Notes: generated by a model from the sequence alone, not told the origin. 57,703 nt of DNA from Desulfotignum sp. (GCA_011389575.1 JAABUB010000011.1:1-57703), one strand, 5' to 3'. Shown: positions 42,060 to 51,339, counted from the first letter of the stretch. Program-made: numbers and translations.

Positions 42060-42690
42060 AAAAAAAGGCGGCAGAGCTGCTGGCCGGTCTGCAGGCAGAT
42101 CAGGCAGCCAATGGGCGGATCATTTGACACAGCAGGCCAAAGCAGACAATTATCCGGCCAGATCCGTGTATAAACTGGAAGAAATTCAGCAAAAATTTTC
42201 CATTATGAAAAAAAGGGATACCGTCCTGGATCTGGGGTGTGCACCGGGGTCATGGTTGTTGTATGCCTCCAGAGAGGTGGGGTCGGAAGGCAGGGTCCTG
42301 GGCATTGACATCAAAGCGGTGGATATCGGTCTGCCGCCAAATGTCACAGTGATCCAGGATGATATCCTTACCATGGCGGATGATACATTTTTACAACAGG
42401 CATCCGGCTGCCGGGTGGTGCTGTCGGACATGGCACCTGGTACCACCGGCCGAAAAGATGTGGATGCGTTTCGTTCCTTTGAATTATGCAAAATGGCGCT
42501 GGATGTGGCAGAACGGTTCTTGGGAGTGAACGGCCATTTCGTGTGCAAGATTTTCCAGGGCAATGAATTTGCACAGTTTGAAAAACAGGTAAAAAAACGC
42601 TTTGGCACCTGCCGGATTTTCAAACCGGAAAGCTGCAGAAAACAAAGCAGAGAAATATATATTATAGCAAAAAATAAACGCCAAATGTAA
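42049..42690 (+). CDS. rlmE: 23S rRNA (uridine2552-2'-O)-methyltransferase
   Basis: RlmE (FtsJ/RrmJ) methylates U2552 in the A-loop of 23S rRNA and is heat inducible in enterobacteria. The 213-residue protein has a basic Gly/Arg N-terminus, the SAM loop DLGCAPGSW and the K-D-K-E catalytic set: K in ARSVYKL, D in LSDMAPG, K in FVCKIFQG and E in SREIYI. The start is TTG at 42049 with GGAGGT at 42038-42043, so it overlaps the radA end by 11 nt. No ATG is available upstream of the conserved region. Confidence 0.93.
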   Translation: MAAKKKGGRAAGRSAGRSGSQWADHLTQQAKADNYPARSVYKLEEIQQKFSIMKKRDTVLDLGCAPGSWLLYASREVGSEGRVLGIDIKAVDIGLPPNVTVIQDDILTMADDTFLQQASGCRVVLSDMAPGTTGRKDVDAFRSFELCKMALDVAERFLGVNGHFVCKIFQGNEFAQFEKQVKKRFGTCRIFKPESCRKQSREIYIIAKNKRQM

Positions 42691-42701
42691 GGAGTGTATC
42701 C

Positions 42702-43445
42702 ATGTCAGGACACAGCAAATGGTCGACCATCAAGCATAAAAAAGGGGCGGCCGATAAAAAAAGGGGCAAGATCTTCACCAAGCTGATCAAGGAGATCACG
42801 GTGGCGGCCCGCATGGGCGGCGGAGATCCGGAGGCCAACCCCAGACTGCGCCAGGCCCTTGCCGCAGCCAAAGCCCAGAACATGCCCAAGGAGAATTTTG
42901 AACGGGCCGTTAAAAAGGGCACGGGTGAACTGGAAGGGGTCAGTTATGAGGAGATCGTCTATGAGGGCTACGGGCCCGGCGGGGTGGCCGTGCTGGTGGA
43001 GTGCCTCACCGACAACCGGAACCGCACCATTGCCGATGTCCGGTACATGTTTTCCAAGGCCGGGGGCAATGTGGGCACGGACGGGTGTGTAGCGTGGATG
43101 TTTGACAAAAAAGGACTGGTCGCCGTGGCAAAGGATGCCGTGGATGAGGACATCCTCATGGAGGTGGCATTGGATGCCGGGGCTGAGGATATCAGAGATG
43201 AAGGGGATGTGTTTGAGGTGATCACCGAACCGGCAGAATTTGAAGCGGTGCAGGAGGCCGTAGACAAGGCCGGCATTGCATACCAGATGGCGGAAATCAC
43301 CATGCTTCCCCAGACCATGACAGAAGTTGCCGGCAAAGAAGCGGAACAGATGATTCGGTTCATGGATGCGCTGGATGATTGTGATGATGTGCAAAAATTT
43401 TATACCAATGCCGATATCCCGGATGAGGCATTCGAAGATATGTAA
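42702..43445 (+). CDS. YebC/PmpR family regulator
   Basis: The protein has 247 residues with the family's signature N-terminus [20 protein letters not shown], then [28 protein letters not shown] and [12 protein letters not shown]. YebC proteins bind DNA or ribosomes; recent work ties some members to relief of stalling at proline stretches, others to transcription control. It is the last gene of the radA-rlmE-yebC operon, with AAGGAG before the ATG, and a bidirectional terminator follows 53 bases on. Confidence 0.95.
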   Translation: MSGHSKWSTIKHKKGAADKKRGKIFTKLIKEITVAARMGGGDPEANPRLRQALAAAKAQNMPKENFERAVKKGTGELEGVSYEEIVYEGYGPGGVAVLVECLTDNRNRTIADVRYMFSKAGGNVGTDGCVAWMFDKKGLVAVAKDAVDEDILMEVALDAGAEDIRDEGDVFEVITEPAEFEAVQEAVDKAGIAYQMAEITMLPQTMTEVAGKEAEQMIRFMDALDDCDDVQKFYTNADIPDEAFEDM

Positions 43446-43497
43446 TTCTTGGTATGCAAAGTTTCTGGTGCAGGCTTTTTTTGCTGCAGCAGTTTAT

Positions 43498-43530
43498 AAA
43501 AGGCCGGTATCTTCAAGATGCCGGCCTTTT
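43498..43530. terminator. Bidirectional rho-independent terminator between yebC and nadA
   Basis: AAAAGGCCGG and CCGGCCTTTT form a 10-bp outer stem, and ATCTT/AAGAT can extend it inward. On the plus strand it ends with CCTTTTGG after yebC; on the minus strand with CCTTTTATAAAC after nadA. It is the clear transcript end for both convergent genes. Confidence 0.88.
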
Positions 43531-43534
43531 GGCA

Positions 43535-44431
43535 TCAGGCCAGATCGATCATTTTCTGCACCGCACCCAATGCTTTTTTCCGGGTATCTTCCGGTACCCG
43601 GACCTCACCTGCCAGGGTTTCCAGACTGTGTTTCACATCGGCCAGGCTGATTTTTTTCATGTCAGGGCACACCATTTTGGGGGATGCGGGATAAAACTGC
43701 TTGTCCGGATTGGCTTTTGAAATGGGATACAGCAGTCCGTTTTCCGTTCCCAGAATGAACTGGCGAAGGGGGCTGGTTCTGGCATATTGGATCATGCCGG
43801 AAGTGGACTGGATGGTATCGGCCATGGCCAGTACCTCTGGCGGACATTCCGGATGGGCCATGAACAGAGCATCGGGATGGGCCTGTCTGGCAGCATCTAC
43901 ATCCGCTTGGGTCAGATTGTTGTGAAATGGGCAGTATCCTTCCCACAGATGAATTTTTTTATCCGTATGCCCGGCTGCATATTGGGCCAGGTTTCTATCC
44001 GGGGTCATGAGCACCGCATCCGCCTTAAGGGCATTGACCACCTGGATCACATTGGCCGAGGTGCAGCAGATATCGGAAACAGCCTTGACAGCGGCCGAAG
44101 AATTGACATAGGTCACCACCGGGATATCACCCAGGGCTTTTTTCCGGGCGGTCAGGGCGGTCGGGTCCACCATGTCTGCCATGGGACAGCCGGCATCTGT
44201 GTTCGGCAGCAGGACCGTTTTCTCCGGACAGAGGATGGATGCGGTTTCTGCCATGAAATGAACACCGCAGAACACAATAACGTCGGCTGAGGTTTTTGCG
44301 GCCTTGATACTCAGTTCCAGAGAATCTCCGCAAAGATCAGCAATATCCTGAATCTCAGGAGGTTGATAATTATGGGCCAGGATAATGGCATTTTTTTTTC
44401 GGGCCAGATTCTGGATAGCTTCTTTCATCAC
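43535..44431 (-). CDS. nadA: Quinolinate synthase
   Basis: NadA condenses iminoaspartate with dihydroxyacetone phosphate to make quinolinate, the NAD precursor, using a [4Fe-4S] cluster. The 298-residue protein has AIILAHNYQPPEIQ, CGDSLELS (first cluster Cys nearby), GVHFMAETA, CCTSANV, HPECPPEV and MVCPDMKKI supplying cluster cysteines, with the triplicated fold expected. Length matches the short NadA type. It is the last gene of the minus-strand acyl-CoA synthetase-lolA-nadA run, 21 bases after lolA. nadB and nadC are not in the window. Confidence 0.95.
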   Translation of the reverse strand: MMKEAIQNLARKKNAIILAHNYQPPEIQDIADLCGDSLELSIKAAKTSADVIVFCGVHFMAETASILCPEKTVLLPNTDAGCPMADMVDPTALTARKKALGDIPVVTYVNSSAAVKAVSDICCTSANVIQVVNALKADAVLMTPDRNLAQYAAGHTDKKIHLWEGYCPFHNNLTQADVDAARQAHPDALFMAHPECPPEVLAMADTIQSTSGMIQYARTSPLRQFILGTENGLLYPISKANPDKQFYPASPKMVCPDMKKISLADVKHSLETLAGEVRVPEDTRKKALGAVQKMIDLA

Positions 44432-44452
44432 AAGAATCCTTTCTTTGTATTT

Positions 44453-45103
44453 TTAGTTCATCTCAATTACATTAACCCCGGAAGGGATTGTAAAATCAAA
44501 CAAGTCATCCGGAATCTGCCAGAAATTTATATTGCTGAATTCAAAATGGGTGGTGTCTCCAAAAGCATTCACAGTGGTGACATGGGAGATATGAAATTGT
44601 TTGGGGCATACCCGGATGATGATGCGGTGAATGTCCGGATTTCCGGACTGGTCCTCAAGGAGCAGTTCGGCCCGGTCTTGTGTTGCCTCCTTGACAGATA
44701 CGGTATAGTTTTTCCGGATCAGGGAGATATCTGATAAAAATGCCCCGCCGGCACCTGACTGGAAAAACCGGGCTGCATCCCCGCGCATGACCTGGTTTTC
44801 TTCAGGCCTGAAAATCCACAGTTCTGTACCGTTGGTGATAATATCGTGGCGTTCCGGGGACAGGTACTGCCATTTCATTTTCCCGGGGTGGCTGAACCAG
44901 GCTCTGCCTGATGCTGTTTCATCGATATCCAGGGCAGACAAAGTGGATGTCTGTAAAAAATCGGCGGAAAAACTTTTTCCGGCATACCGGTTTTCAATGC
45001 CGTCCAGGATGGTTTGTGCAGGGGTCCTGGTGTCTGACGTATTTCCGGGAACGGCCCAGCAGAAAACCAGGGCGATGATAAGAAAGGGTCTCATGAATAT
45101 CAT
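44453..45103 (-). CDS. lolA: Outer-membrane lipoprotein carrier protein LolA
   Basis: LolA is the periplasmic chaperone that receives mature lipoproteins from the inner-membrane LolCDE exporter and delivers them to the outer membrane. The 216-residue protein has a signal peptide (FLIIALVFCWAVPG) and the beta-barrel fold features FSADFLQTST, GRAWFSHPGKMKWQYLSPE and IITNGTELWIF. Length is normal. ATG 45103 follows AAGGA at good spacing. It supports the lipoprotein traffic implied by several lipoproteins here (VWA-OmpA, glycine-zipper, 50191-50532). Confidence 0.92.
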   Translation of the reverse strand: MIFMRPFLIIALVFCWAVPGNTSDTRTPAQTILDGIENRYAGKSFSADFLQTSTLSALDIDETASGRAWFSHPGKMKWQYLSPERHDIITNGTELWIFRPEENQVMRGDAARFFQSGAGGAFLSDISLIRKNYTVSVKEATQDRAELLLEDQSGNPDIHRIIIRVCPKQFHISHVTTVNAFGDTTHFEFSNINFWQIPDDLFDFTIPSGVNVIEMN

Positions 45104-45120
45104 GGTGTGTTCCTTATGGT

Positions 45121-46710
45121 TTACCGCAGCAGTTTTTGCAGGTCTTTTCGTTTGTCTTCAGCATACAGGCGCCGCAGCTTGGGTTTTTCAATTTTTCCGG
45201 TTGGGTTGCGGGGCACATCCCCGAAAAAAATTTTTTTCAGGTGTTTGTACCGGGGCAGGGCCTGCTGGAATTGTTGAATATCGCTTTCACAGATCATGCA
45301 GTCCGGTTTGACGCTGATGATGCCTGCGGGGATTTCCCCTAAGCGCTCATCCGGCACGCCTATAACAGCGATATCTTTTATTTTTTCATGGCCCAGAAAG
45401 AAATTTTCAATTTCATTGGGATAAATATTTTCTCCCCCGTAAATGATCATGTCTTTTTTCCGATCCACCAGCCAGATGAATCCCTCCATGTCATACCTGG
45501 CCAGATCACCGGTGTGCAGCCATCCGTTGTGAAGGGTTTTACCGGTAGCTTCCGGATTTTTATAATAGGCTTTCATCACCCCTGGTCCCCGAACGATCAA
45601 TTCACCGGTTTCGTTGCCAAACAGGTGGTTGCCCTGTTTGTCCACAATTTTGGCCTCCCATCCGTGGCCTGCTTTGCCTATGGGACCTATACGGTGGCTG
45701 TTTTCAAGGCCCAGGTGGATACATCCCGGTCCGGTGGATTCGGTAAGGCCGTAGTTGGTGTCATATCCCTGACCTGGAAAGTGTTTTTGCCATCTTTGGA
45801 CAAGGCTGGGGGGAACGGGCTGGGCCCCGGAATGCATCAGCCGCCACTGGCCCAGATGATAGTGTGACAGATCAAGGGTCTTGTTTTCTATGGCAATGAG
45901 AATATCATGGGCCCAGGGAACAAGAAGCCAGGCAATGGTGCAATGTTCTTCAGAAACCGCTTCAAAAATCCATTCCGGTTTTACCCCGTTGAGCAGGATG
46001 CACCTGCCCCCCACCAGAAAAGAGCCCATCCAGTGCATCTTGGCGCCGGTGTGATACAAAGGCGGTATGCACAAAAATATATCCTCATGGGTCTGGCCAT
46101 GGTGGTGGTTTTCCACTTCACAGGCATGGGTCAGATTATTGTGGGTGAGCAGTACTGCTTTGGGGGTGCCGGTGGTGCCTGAGGTGAAGTACAGCGCTGC
46201 ATCATCGTCATTTTCCATGGGAACATCCGGCGGCAAATGGGCTTTTTGGTCTTTGATAAAGTCATCAAAAAAATATGCCCATTCCGGACAGGATTCTCTG
46301 GGGCCTGTAAAAATCCACAGACGTACACTGGATGCCAGCGCATTGCGAATGGCTTCAATGCGCTGGATAAATTCTTCTCCGAATATAAAGGCTTTGGGGG
46401 CTGCCGTGTTTGCGCATAACAGAATTTTATCGGATTCAAACCGGAAGTTCAACGGAACTGCCCAGGCACCGGTATACAGGATGCCAAAATAGATGGGCAG
46501 CCATTCCAGACTGTTGGTCATGAGCTGTACCACGGTATCTGATTTTTGGATGCCGTTCTGGTGAAGGCCGTTGGCCAGCTTGCAGGCCATGGTATAAAAT
46601 TGGTGCCACGTGAGTTCTTTTCTGGTTTTTCTGGCAGGAACCCGCTCCACCAGAGCAATTTCATCTCTGTACACCCGATTGTTTTCAGCCAGTATCTGTG
46701 TTATGCGCAT
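45121..46710 (-). CDS. Acyl-CoA synthetase, AMP-binding (AMP-forming)
   Basis: The protein has 529 residues of the ANL superfamily. Adenylation motifs are seen in order: LYFTSGTTGTPKAVLLTHNN, NYGLTESTGPG, HTGDLARYDMEGF, DRKKDMIIYGGENIYPNEIE and the C-terminal PTGKIEKPKLRRL with the catalytic Lys. It activates a fatty or aryl acid with ATP to acyl-AMP and then acyl-CoA. I chose ATG 46710 because the 48 residues before it, reaching back into the dnaK end, lack coding character. It begins the minus-strand operon with lolA and nadA; the dnaK terminator separates it from the chaperone genes. Substrate chain length is unknown. Confidence 0.9.
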   Translation of the reverse strand: MRITQILAENNRVYRDEIALVERVPARKTRKELTWHQFYTMACKLANGLHQNGIQKSDTVVQLMTNSLEWLPIYFGILYTGAWAVPLNFRFESDKILLCANTAAPKAFIFGEEFIQRIEAIRNALASSVRLWIFTGPRESCPEWAYFFDDFIKDQKAHLPPDVPMENDDDAALYFTSGTTGTPKAVLLTHNNLTHACEVENHHHGQTHEDIFLCIPPLYHTGAKMHWMGSFLVGGRCILLNGVKPEWIFEAVSEEHCTIAWLLVPWAHDILIAIENKTLDLSHYHLGQWRLMHSGAQPVPPSLVQRWQKHFPGQGYDTNYGLTESTGPGCIHLGLENSHRIGPIGKAGHGWEAKIVDKQGNHLFGNETGELIVRGPGVMKAYYKNPEATGKTLHNGWLHTGDLARYDMEGFIWLVDRKKDMIIYGGENIYPNEIENFFLGHEKIKDIAVIGVPDERLGEIPAGIISVKPDCMICESDIQQFQQALPRYKHLKKIFFGDVPRNPTGKIEKPKLRRLYAEDKRKDLQKLLR

Positions 46711-46748
46711 AAACTGAATTCTGCCTTTTTCCCTTTTGACCTTGTGGT

Positions 46749-46792
46749 TAAAAAAAAAATCCTGCCGGATCACTATAGACCACGGCAGGATT
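46749..46792 (-). terminator. Strong rho-independent terminator of dnaK
   Basis: On the minus strand AATCCTGCCG and CGGCAGGATT form a 10-bp stem with a 15-nt loop, followed directly by about ten T residues. It lies 28 bases beyond the dnaK stop and separates the chaperone transcript from the acyl-CoA synthetase operon. Confidence 0.92.
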
Positions 46793-46819
46793 ATATTCAA
46801 CCCAATGTTTGGAGACGGC

Positions 46820-48727
46820 TTACTTGTCTTTATTGACCTCTTCAAAGTCGGCATCCACTACATCCTCATCTGTCTGAGCGCCGGCAGCACCGGTGTCTGC
46901 CTGGCCTTCCTGGGAAGAAGATGCCTGCTGGTACATGACTTCAGCCAGTTTATGCGAAGCCTGGGAAAGGGTTTCGATTTTCTGTTTAATGTCATCCACG
47001 TCACTGGATTCTTTGGCCTGTTTCAAGGCTGCCACAGCAGACTCAATGGAAGTTTTGGTTTCTGCGTCCACTTTGTCGCCGTGTTCTTTAAGGGTCTTTT
47101 CGGTCTGGTCCACCAATGCTTCAGCCTGGTTTCTTGTATCCACAAGTTCCCGTCTTTTTTTATCTTCTTCCGAATGCATTTCCGCATCTTTGACCATTTT
47201 TTCAATTTCATCTTCTGAAAGTCCGGAAGCTGCTGTAATGCGTATGGATTGTTCCTTGTTGGTTGCCTTATCTTTGGCAGATACCTGTACAATGCCGTTG
47301 GCATCAATGTCAAAGGAAACTTCAATCTGGGGAACACCCCGGGGTGCCGGGGGAATATCAGCCAGTTCAAACTGGCCCAGGGTTTTGTTGTCAGCTGCCA
47401 TTTCCCTTTCTCCCTGGAGCACATGAATGGAAACCGCTGGCTGGTTATCTGCAGCAGTGGAGAAAACCTGGCTTTTTTTGGTGGGAATGGTGGTGTTTTT
47501 TTCAATAAGTTTGGTCATGACACCGCCCAGGGTTTCAATACCCAAAGAAAGCGGGGTTACATCCAGAAGCAGCACATCATGAACATCACCCTGGAGCACA
47601 CCGGCCTGGACAGCCGCACCCATGGCAACCACTTCATCCGGATTTACCCCTTTGTGGGGTTTTTTGCCGAATATTTTTTCCACCCGCTGCTGCACGGCGG
47701 GCATACGGGTCATGCCACCCACCAGAACAACTTCATCCACACCCTCAGAGCCCACACCTGCTTCTTTTAATGCTCTGCGGCAGGGACCTTCCAGGTTATC
47801 CAGAAGATCTGCCACCAGGGATTCCAGTTTTGCCCGGGACAATTTGACATCCAGGTGTTTGGGGCCGGATGCATCTGCCGTGATAAAAGGCAGGTTGATG
47901 CTGGTTTCTGTGGCACTGGACAATTCCATTTTTGCTTTTTCCGCCGCTTCTTTGAGGCGCTGGAGTGCCATTTTGTCTGAACGTATATCAATGCCCTGGT
48001 CTTTTTTGAATTCATTGGCAATATAGTCGATGACCCGCAGGTCAAAGTCTTCACCACCCAGATGGGTATCTCCTGATGTGGATTTTACTTCAAAAACGCC
48101 GTCTCCAATTTCAAGTATGGACACATCAAAGGTACCGCCGCCCAGGTCGAAGACTGCTATTTTTTCTTCTCCTTTTTTATCCAGGCCGTAGGCCAGAGAT
48201 GCGGCAGTAGGTTCGTTGATGATCCGTTTGACTTCAAGTCCGGCAATTTTTCCGGCATCTTTGGTGGCCTGCCTCTGGCTGTCATTAAAATAGGCAGGTA
48301 CAGTAATTACTGCTTCTTTGACCTCTTCGCCCAGGTATTCTTCAGCTGTTTTTTTGATATTGCCCAGGATGAACGAAGAAATTTCAGCAGGGCTGTATTG
48401 TTTTCCCCTCAAATTAATGCGTGTATCCCCATTGGATGCCGCTTCAATCTTATAAGGAAGATTGGGGATGTCGCTCTGCACTTCTTTTGAGTCGAATTTT
48501 CTGCCGATGAGGCGCTTTACACCGAATACCGTGTTTTCCGGATTGGTAATGGCCTGCCGTTTGGCAGTCTGGCCCACAATTCGCTCACCACCTTCAGTAA
48601 TGGCAACAATGGACGGGGTAGTTCGGCCGCCTTCGGCATTGGTAATAATTTTTGCTTCTCCACCAGCTTCCATGATTGCAACACAGGAGTTGGTTGTTCC
48701 CAGATCTATTCCAATAATTTTTCCCAT
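46820..48727 (-). CDS. dnaK: Molecular chaperone DnaK (Hsp70)
   Basis: DnaK is the ATP-driven Hsp70 chaperone working with DnaJ and GrpE. The 635-residue protein has [54 protein letters not shown] and the linker [16 protein letters not shown], then the substrate-binding domain and a C-terminal Gly/Ala tail ending in an acidic DADFEEV-type segment. Length is normal. grpE lies 21 bases upstream on the same strand. dnaJ is not adjacent. Confidence 0.97.
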   Translation of the reverse strand: MGKIIGIDLGTTNSCVAIMEAGGEAKIITNAEGGRTTPSIVAITEGGERIVGQTAKRQAITNPENTVFGVKRLIGRKFDSKEVQSDIPNLPYKIEAASNGDTRINLRGKQYSPAEISSFILGNIKKTAEEYLGEEVKEAVITVPAYFNDSQRQATKDAGKIAGLEVKRIINEPTAASLAYGLDKKGEEKIAVFDLGGGTFDVSILEIGDGVFEVKSTSGDTHLGGEDFDLRVIDYIANEFKKDQGIDIRSDKMALQRLKEAAEKAKMELSSATETSINLPFITADASGPKHLDVKLSRAKLESLVADLLDNLEGPCRRALKEAGVGSEGVDEVVLVGGMTRMPAVQQRVEKIFGKKPHKGVNPDEVVAMGAAVQAGVLQGDVHDVLLLDVTPLSLGIETLGGVMTKLIEKNTTIPTKKSQVFSTAADNQPAVSIHVLQGEREMAADNKTLGQFELADIPPAPRGVPQIEVSFDIDANGIVQVSAKDKATNKEQSIRITAASGLSEDEIEKMVKDAEMHSEEDKKRRELVDTRNQAEALVDQTEKTLKEHGDKVDAETKTSIESAVAALKQAKESSDVDDIKQKIETLSQASHKLAEVMYQQASSSQEGQADTGAAGAQTDEDVVDADFEEVNKDK

Positions 48728-48748
48728 AACATTTCCTCCAAGATATCT

Positions 48749-49348
48749 TTATGTTTCTTTTGGTTCGTCTGCCTCATTTTCCGTTCGTTTCGAAACAACA
48801 ACCATGGCGGGTCTTATCAACCTGTCATTGAGCACGTATCCAGTCTGCAGAACGTTGGTTACTGTATTTTCAGGCACCTCGTCGGTTTCCTTCTGTGTGA
48901 CTGCCTGGTGGAAATTCGGATCGAATTCCTGATTTTCCGCTTCCACCGGCGTAACATTAAAGGACTGGAAAATTTTCAAAATTTCCTTGTGGGTCATTTT
49001 TACCCCTTCCAGCAGAGTATCAAGATCCTTGTTACTTTCTGCAGATGAAATAGCCCTTTCGAGATTATCTACAACCGGTAGAAATTGTTTGAAAACAGTT
49101 TCGGTAGCAAATTTTTTAAATTCGTCTATCTCCCGTTGTTTTCTTTTTCTATAGTTGTCAAATTCAGCCGAAAGTCTCACAAACCGATCCTTTTCTTTGG
49201 AAAGCTGTTCTTCCAATTCACGAATATCGCCTTTTTGGGTATCGGTATTTTCTTTGGCATCGTTCTGGATGTCTGCTGAGCTTGGATTCTTTTTGGCAGA
49301 ATCCGGTTGTTTCTGATTTTTGTCTTTGTTTTTTTCTTTAAGTACCAA
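48749..49348 (-). CDS. grpE: Nucleotide exchange factor GrpE
   Basis: GrpE releases ADP from DnaK. The 199-residue protein has a charged, disordered Lys/Gln-rich N-terminus, a long coiled coil (LSKEKDRFVRLSAEFDNYRK region) and the C-terminal beta domain with QTGYVLNDRLIRPAMVVVSK. I chose TTG 49348 because CAGGAG lies seven bases upstream; an ATG at 49390 would add 14 residues but has no such site. It is co-transcribed with dnaK from a promoter about 80 bases upstream. No hrcA gene or CIRCE repeat was found upstream, so heat control differs from the common HrcA scheme. Confidence 0.93.
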   Translation of the reverse strand: MVLKEKNKDKNQKQPDSAKKNPSSADIQNDAKENTDTQKGDIRELEEQLSKEKDRFVRLSAEFDNYRKRKQREIDEFKKFATETVFKQFLPVVDNLERAISSAESNKDLDTLLEGVKMTHKEILKIFQSFNVTPVEAENQEFDPNFHQAVTQKETDEVPENTVTNVLQTGYVLNDRLIRPAMVVVSKRTENEADEPKET

Positions 49349-49426
49349 TTTATTCTCCTGGACCAAAAATTCCTTACTGATAAACGGCAATCGGCAAATG
49401 GCTTTATTTTCAATAATTATGGCTGA

Positions 49427-49454
49427 AAAATAAGTCTGTTTAAAAACATGTCAA
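49427..49454 (-). promoter_or_regulatory. Probable grpE-dnaK promoter
   Basis: On the minus strand TTGACA (49454-49449) and TATTTT (49432-49427) are separated by 16 nt, a good -35 with a fair -10. It lies between the SRP RNA gene and grpE and resembles a housekeeping promoter. No CIRCE inverted repeat overlaps it. Confidence 0.5.
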
Positions 49455-49486
49455 GAAATAAAAACGGAGTGGCTGAAAGAAAAGAA

Positions 49487-49646
49487 CCGGCCGGCAGAAG
49501 GATTTTTGAGAAATTGCATGATCGGGATCGATCCTTGACACAGAAGAGATCACTTATCGCTGCTTCCTTCCGGACCTGACGAGTTTCATGGCCTTCTGTT
49601 ACAAGGCGACCGATCAGAATCGCTCAATATCCAGCCTGCCGGCCGG
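49487..49646 (-). ncRNA. ffs: Signal recognition particle RNA (4.5S-type)
   Basis: On the minus strand the conserved apical core TCAGGTCCGGAAGGAAGCAG lies near 49570, the loop that binds Ffh. Flanking pairs TGATCGG/CCGATCA, CCTTG/CAAGG and ACAGAAG/CTTCTGT build the long hairpin of the small bacterial SRP RNA. An outer stem, CCGGCCGGCAG (49646-49636) with CTGCCGGCCGG (49497-49487), closes the molecule and is followed by TTCTTTTCTTTC, so it may also terminate transcription. The exact ends are estimated from this stem. The RNA pairs with Ffh to target membrane and secreted proteins. Confidence 0.92.
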
Positions 49647-49865
49647 AAACAATATTTATATAACCTCTGTGATTTTTTTTCAAGTCTATTTTGAAAATCT
49701 GTTATCCTGAATAAACTGAACCTAAATTTAATGTTTGAGTTTTATTGGATTTTGCGATATTATCCATATCCTGGAAACATTACGAATACCGCGGTGATAT
49801 TTATACTGTACACAGGTGTTTATCAATGAGGGGGGCCTTTTGGATAATTCAGGAGACACAAGAAG

Positions 49866-50174
49866 ATGAGTGAAATAGTGAACAAAGCGGATCATACGAT
49901 TATCAGGCCGGATATGGACATTGTCGCGTCCACGGCTGAAACTTTCAAAGCTGAGATATTGTCCGCCATTGATTCATCCCGGGATGAAGTGGTAATTGAC
50001 CTGACCGGCGTGGAAATGGTCGATTCTGTCGGAATTGGTGTCATCATTGCCGCTCACAACACATTGAGCCAGTCCGGCCGCAAATTGCAGGTGGTCAATG
50101 TCACCGAGGACATATACAATCTGTTTACGACCATGCGCCTCAACAGGCGCTTCACCGTTAAACCAGCAGATTAG
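49866..50174 (+). CDS. STAS-domain protein (anti-sigma factor antagonist type)
   Basis: The protein has 102 residues forming a single STAS domain. VIDLTGVEMVDSVGIGVIIAAHNTL contains the DSxG site whose serine is phosphorylated in SpoIIAA/RsbV. QVVNVTEDIYNLFTTM completes the fold. Such proteins bind a serine-kinase anti-sigma factor, releasing its target when dephosphorylated. No RsbW-like kinase or PP2C phosphatase is nearby, so its partner is elsewhere. The next gene, a small lipoprotein, starts 16 bases after the stop; co-transcription is likely. The upstream 220 bases hold the presumed promoter; no clear hexamers were identified. Confidence 0.87.
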   Translation: MSEIVNKADHTIIRPDMDIVASTAETFKAEILSAIDSSRDEVVIDLTGVEMVDSVGIGVIIAAHNTLSQSGRKLQVVNVTEDIYNLFTTMRLNRRFTVKPAD

Positions 50175-50190
50175 GTCATAGGTGGAAAGA

Positions 50191-50532
50191 ATGATGCCGG
50201 TCAAAGCGTTAACATTGTGGATCGGATGTGTGGTTTTGATTTTTTTTCTGGCTGCGTGTGAGGAAAAAAAAGATCCCTATTCCGGGTTTTCCAACCTGGT
50301 AGCGGAGCGGCAGGAACTGAGGAAAGCCATATCCAAAGAAAGAGAACAAGAAAAAAACACCACCCCGGAATCTGAAAAACCCAAAAGCGTGAAAACTGAT
50401 AGGTCCGCAACGGTATTATATGAAAAACAAATTGAAATAACCGATTCTGTCTCCGGCAAACCCCTTGCCAAGGGAATTGCATACCTTACCAAAGAAGGCA
50501 ACATCACAAGGATTAAAATTCTAAAAGAATAA
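50191..50532 (+). CDS. Small lipoprotein of unknown function
   Basis: The protein has 113 residues. A signal peptide with lipobox FFLAAC (about residue 23) marks a lipoprotein, with Glu/Lys residues after the Cys. A charged helix (LVAERQELRKAISKERE) follows, then a C-terminal stretch EKQIEITDSVSGKPLAKGIA resembling a short beta-rich domain. I do not recognise a family. I chose ATG 50191, with GGTGGAAAG just upstream; an in-frame GTG at 50182 adds three residues. It follows the STAS gene by 16 bases. A structural envelope role is possible but not shown. Confidence 0.7.
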   Translation: MMPVKALTLWIGCVVLIFFLAACEEKKDPYSGFSNLVAERQELRKAISKEREQEKNTTPESEKPKSVKTDRSATVLYEKQIEITDSVSGKPLAKGIAYLTKEGNITRIKILKE

Positions 50533-50568
50533 CGCCCCATTGGCTGCGGCAACAGACTTTGTATTAAA

Positions 50569-51042
50569 TTAAAAGGGTAATTTTCTGCGGTTTGAACCGG
50601 ATGGCAGATCTGAAAAGCCTGTTTGTTTTTTTGTCGGGGATTCAGCCTGCCCAGAAGCAGCATCGGAAGCTGATTTTTCCGGTGCTGCAGATACAGGGTC
50701 CTGCGTGTTATCAACCCCGGTGGGGGCTTTTTCCATAATTCCCAGCCTGGTTTCATATTCTTTTATTTTCAGATTGGCATTATATAATTTTGTAACAGAT
50801 TCTTCCTGGATGCTTTCCAGCTGCTGGATGGTTTTCCGGTATGCCTTGATGCGTTTGCTGTATCCCTCTACAAGCCTGCGAATACGCAATTTCATTTTTT
50901 TTTCAACGGATTTGGTCAAAGCGTGGGCCATGAAAATATTTAAAAGCTCAGCGATCAAGGCGACGATTGTAGCATATATTAATCCATCTACCTGTAAATA
51001 GTAGATGATGATGATGACGAGCATCGCAGTGAAAAATACCAT
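50569..51042 (-). CDS. Membrane-anchored coiled-coil protein of unknown function
   Basis: The protein has 157 residues. The first 45 residues hold two short hydrophobic helices (VFFTAMLVIIIIYYL and IYATIVALIAELLNIFMA), then a long charged coiled coil (IRRLVEGYSKRIKAYRKTI, continuing to about 105), and a Pro/Ser-rich C-terminus. This suggests a membrane-bound scaffold or spacer. No family is recognised. It is convergent with the small lipoprotein gene 36 bases away and lies just downstream of tRNA-Pro on the same strand. Confidence 0.6.
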   Translation of the reverse strand: MVFFTAMLVIIIIYYLQVDGLIYATIVALIAELLNIFMAHALTKSVEKKMKLRIRRLVEGYSKRIKAYRKTIQQLESIQEESVTKLYNANLKIKEYETRLGIMEKAPTGVDNTQDPVSAAPEKSASDAASGQAESPTKKQTGFSDLPSGSNRRKLPF

Positions 51043-51101
51043 AGCGGTCTCTGTACTGTCCGGGATATAAACCCTTAAAGGGTATGCATAAACAAATTAT
51101 C

Positions 51102-51178
51102 TGGTCGGGGCGGAGAGATTCGAACTCCCGACATCCTGCTCCCAAAGCAGGCGCGCTACCAGGCTGCGCTACGCCCCG
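51102..51178 (-). tRNA. tRNA-Pro (anticodon TGG)
   Basis: On the minus strand the cloverleaf is complete: acceptor CGGGGCG/CGCCCCG, anticodon stem CCTGC/GCAGG with loop TTTGGGA giving anticodon TGG (Pro), T-loop GTTCGAATC, and an encoded 3' CCA after discriminator A. The gene stands alone. The opposite-strand text is unusable as protein, and no other RNA gene is nearby. The remaining spacer to tig holds a promoter and short A+T repeats only. Confidence 0.97.
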
Positions 51179-51339
51179 GATAATTTGACATAACCAAATT
51201 AATTACCATTTAAGGTATTGCAATGCAAGCTATTTTTTTCAGGTTCAGGATAGCTGCCACAGAACCGCCATGCCCGGCCCGAAGAGGAAAGATGTTTTGG
51301 CAATCTTCGGGCAAATATCGTGTTCTTTGGGCAATTTTC

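Noticed and set aside
46711-46854. N-terminal extension of the acyl-CoA synthetase
   Set aside because: It overlaps the dnaK 3' end and terminator and has no coding character; ATG 46710 gives the normal start.
49349-49486. CIRCE heat-shock operator upstream of grpE
   Set aside because: No TTAGCACTC-N9-GAGTGCTAA repeat is present between the SRP RNA gene and grpE.
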